The notes beneath the pieces are model-generated. The model did not search any database and had not been told where the DNA came from. It was given only the letters and a program-made list of their open reading frames with translations. The position numbers and the translations under genes are program-made. This document shows positions 6,267 through 7,923 of a stretch of 7,923 bases of DNA, one piece after another. The DNA is from Nitrospiraceae bacterium (GTDB lineage: Bacteria > Nitrospirota > UBA9217), in assembly GCA_003454665.1 (NCBI GenBank), contig DMKB01000040.1:1-7923 (forward strand), given 5' to 3'. Position 1 is the first letter of the stretch. Each line of letters starts with the position of its first letter.

Positions 6267-7814
6267 ATGAAAATCGCCACTGCGGTACAGATGGGAAACA
6301 TCGACGGCCGGGCAATACAGGAGTTCGGTATTCCCGGCGTGGTCCTGATGGAGAACGCAGCGTCCGCCCTGCTCAGGGAGATGGAGCGTTTTTTTGAAGG
6401 CCTTGCCGGTGTGCGCGTCGGCATTATCTGTGGAAAAGGAAATAACGGCGGCGACGGGCTGGCACTGGCCCGGCTGCTCAGCATAGGGGGCGTGCCTGTG
6501 CGGGTGGCACTGCTCGCGCCCTTTGATGCGGTATCGGGTGAGGCAAAAATCAACCTCGACGTCCTCAGAACAATGGACGTCGAGATCCTTCCGAGCCCAT
6601 CGGAAGGCCCTCTTCGGGATATTGTTTCCTGGTCGGATATCCTGGTGGACGCCATGCTCGGTGTCGGCCTTTCCTCTTCGATCACCGGTCAGTATGCGCA
6701 GGTTGTCGAGATGATCAATGCCTCGGGCAGGCCAATCGTGGCTGTTGATATTCCCACGGGCATAGATGCGGATAGGGGCGTTGTACTGGGTACGGCAATT
6801 CGGGCGGACCTTACGGTGACCATGGCTCTGCTGAAACGGGGCCTCGTGCTGTATCCCGGCGCGGATCATGGGGGGATGGTCCGGGTTGTCGACATCGGTA
6901 TTCCCCCGGCAGCAGTGGAGCAGGAGCAGATAGGGCTGGCCCTTCTCGATCGCGGATACGCCTGGGGCATGCTGGGCAAACGGCGAGCGGACGCCCATAA
7001 AGGGGATTTCGGCCATCTCCTGATTGCCGCCGGTTCGTACGGGAAGGCAGGCGCGGCGGTGATGGCGGCCCGGGGCGCACTCAGGTCGGGCGCAGGCCTC
7101 GTGACCGTGGCCGCGCCGAACAGCCTTGTCCCGAGTATCCAGCAGCAGGTTGTTGAGTCAATGTGCTTTCCCGCCGCGGAAAGTATCGATGGAACGGTCG
7201 GGACCGGCGCCGATGAGGAGCTGCTGAGGGTCTCGGAAACGATGTCCGCCTGTGTGCTGGGGCCGGGACTCTCAACGCACCAGGAAACGGTGCAGGTCGT
7301 GCGCAGCCTCGTGAAGCGTATCACCGTTCCGACGGTCATCGATGCTGACGGGCTCAATGCCCTGGTCGGCTCACTGGACATCCTCACGTCGGCGAAGGCG
7401 CCACTCGTGCTGACGCCCCATCCCGGTGAAATGGGAAGGCTTCTGGGGATCACGACGGCTGAAGTACAGAACAACCGGCTGGGCATTGCCGCGGATTTTG
7501 CGAAACAGCATACCGTTACGCTCGTGCTCAAAGGAGCCGGCACGGTTGTGGCGAATCCTGATGGAGATGTTTTTATAAATTCCTCGGGGAACCCGGGCAT
7601 GGCCACGGGTGGCACGGGCGATGTGCTGACGGGCATGATCGGCGCGCTGCTGGCCCAGGGATATACGGCAACCGATGCAGCATGCCTTGGCGTGTACCTT
7701 CACGGACTGGCCGGCGATTTGGCGGCACGGGAAAAAGGCGAGATGGGTATGATCGCCGGCGATGTGATCGAGAAGATACCGGCGGCGATAACGGAAACGA
7801 TCGGAAAAGAATAG
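6267..7814 (+). CDS. nnr: Bifunctional NAD(P)H-hydrate repair enzyme (epimerase plus dehydratase)
   Basis: Nnr repairs damaged NADH and NADPH: its N-terminal domain epimerizes R- and S-NAD(P)HX, and its C-terminal kinase-like domain dehydrates S-NAD(P)HX back to NAD(P)H at the expense of ADP or ATP. The 515-residue length is normal for the fused form. The YjeF N-terminal domain (about 1-215) shows GKGNNGGDGLALARLL at 56-71, DAMLGVGL at 128-135 and VDIPTGIDADRG at 160-171. The dehydratase domain (about 225-510) shows HKGDFGHLLIAAGS at 244-257, LGPGLS at 331-336, VIDADGLNAL at 357-366, LTPHPGEMGRLLG at 382-394 and NPGMATGGTGDVLTG at 442-456 with the expected catalytic Asp452. All key motifs are intact. 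The ATG at 6267 fits the usual N-terminus (MKIATAVQM); the Shine-Dalgarno is weak. Probably co-transcribed with acpS. No terminator is visible after it. Confidence 0.97.
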   Translation: MKIATAVQMGNIDGRAIQEFGIPGVVLMENAASALLREMERFFEGLAGVRVGIICGKGNNGGDGLALARLLSIGGVPVRVALLAPFDAVSGEAKINLDVLRTMDVEILPSPSEGPLRDIVSWSDILVDAMLGVGLSSSITGQYAQVVEMINASGRPIVAVDIPTGIDADRGVVLGTAIRADLTVTMALLKRGLVLYPGADHGGMVRVVDIGIPPAAVEQEQIGLALLDRGYAWGMLGKRRADAHKGDFGHLLIAAGSYGKAGAAVMAARGALRSGAGLVTVAAPNSLVPSIQQQVVESMCFPAAESIDGTVGTGADEELLRVSETMSACVLGPGLSTHQETVQVVRSLVKRITVPTVIDADGLNALVGSLDILTSAKAPLVLTPHPGEMGRLLGITTAEVQNNRLGIAADFAKQHTVTLVLKGAGTVVANPDGDVFINSSGNPGMATGGTGDVLTGMIGALLAQGYTATDAACLGVYLHGLAGDLAAREKGEMGMIAGDVIEKIPAAITETIGKE

Positions 7815-7820
7815 GTTGGC

Positions 7821-7850
7821 CGCGAATGTGCGCGAATGCACGCGAATGAA
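7821..7850. repeat. Three tandem 10-bp units, intergenic, with a related copy nearby
   Basis: The unit CGCGAATGnn occurs three times back to back (7821, 7831, 7841; last two bases TG, CA and AA). A related GCCGCGAAT, matching the junction at 7819-7827, recurs at 7890-7898. The array starts 6 bases after the nnr stop. The spacer before nnr contains a degenerate reverse-strand likeness (TTCATTCGG at 6244-6252). Such CGCGAATG strings are, from memory, common intergenic phrases in some environmental bacteria; no function is assigned. Confidence 0.75.
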
Positions 7851-7923
7851 AAGAAGGCCGGATTCCGGAAAGAACCGTAATGAATTTTTGCCGCGAATAT
7901 CCAAAAGTAGGCGCTCTTAAGCG

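Noticed and set aside
6246..7016. Long minus-strand open frame opposite nnr (a second one at 6866-7636)
   Set aside because: Both are antisense to a fully motif-supported Nnr; their composition shows no recognisable domain and they arise from the GC-rich codon pattern.
7858..7868. Palindrome CCGGATTCCGG after nnr as a terminator
   Set aside because: The 5-bp arms leave essentially no loop and no T tract follows.

Overview
This window looks like chromosomal DNA of an anaerobic or facultative respiratory bacterium that makes multiheme c-type cytochromes. It holds a large multiheme cytochrome, a split System II (ResB/CcsA) cytochrome c maturation pair, an orphan secreted protein with a FlgT/LPP20-like N-terminus, and an acpS-nnr pair. 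The combination and the moderately GC-rich sequence fit lineages such as Nitrospirota or the Desulfobacterota/Geobacter-like groups. That placement is inference from gene content and protein style; there is no rRNA or other phylogenetic marker here.

Left part (1-3904, + strand): the window opens inside a multiheme cytochrome gene (2-1924) with nine canonical CXXCH sites plus two unusual ones, a CX16CH and a C-terminal CX14CX3H. It is followed after 73 bases by resB (1998-3068) and then, 8 bases later, by ccsA/resC (3077-3904). ResB and CcsA form the membrane heme export and ligation complex, so this block pairs a cytochrome with the machinery that attaches its hemes. The coexistence of non-standard heme motifs with a next-door heme lyase recalls dedicated lyases known in Wolinella, and is the most interesting point in the window.

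Middle (3905-5778): a strong intrinsic terminator (4018-4048) ends a minus-strand gene (4078-5280) that encodes an exported protein of 400 residues. Its start is fixed by a near-perfect Shine-Dalgarno and a signal peptide. The divergent spacer (5281-5778) contains a good sigma70-like promoter for the minus-strand gene, a second weaker one, a 22-bp near-palindrome that could be an operator, and an extended -10 promoter pointing to acpS.

Right part (5779-7923, + strand): acpS (holo-ACP synthase) and nnr (bifunctional NAD(P)HX epimerase/dehydratase) are housekeeping genes often found together. Downstream of nnr lies a short intergenic tandem repeat with a 10-bp period. I see no tRNA, rRNA, CRISPR array, insertion sequence or phage gene.
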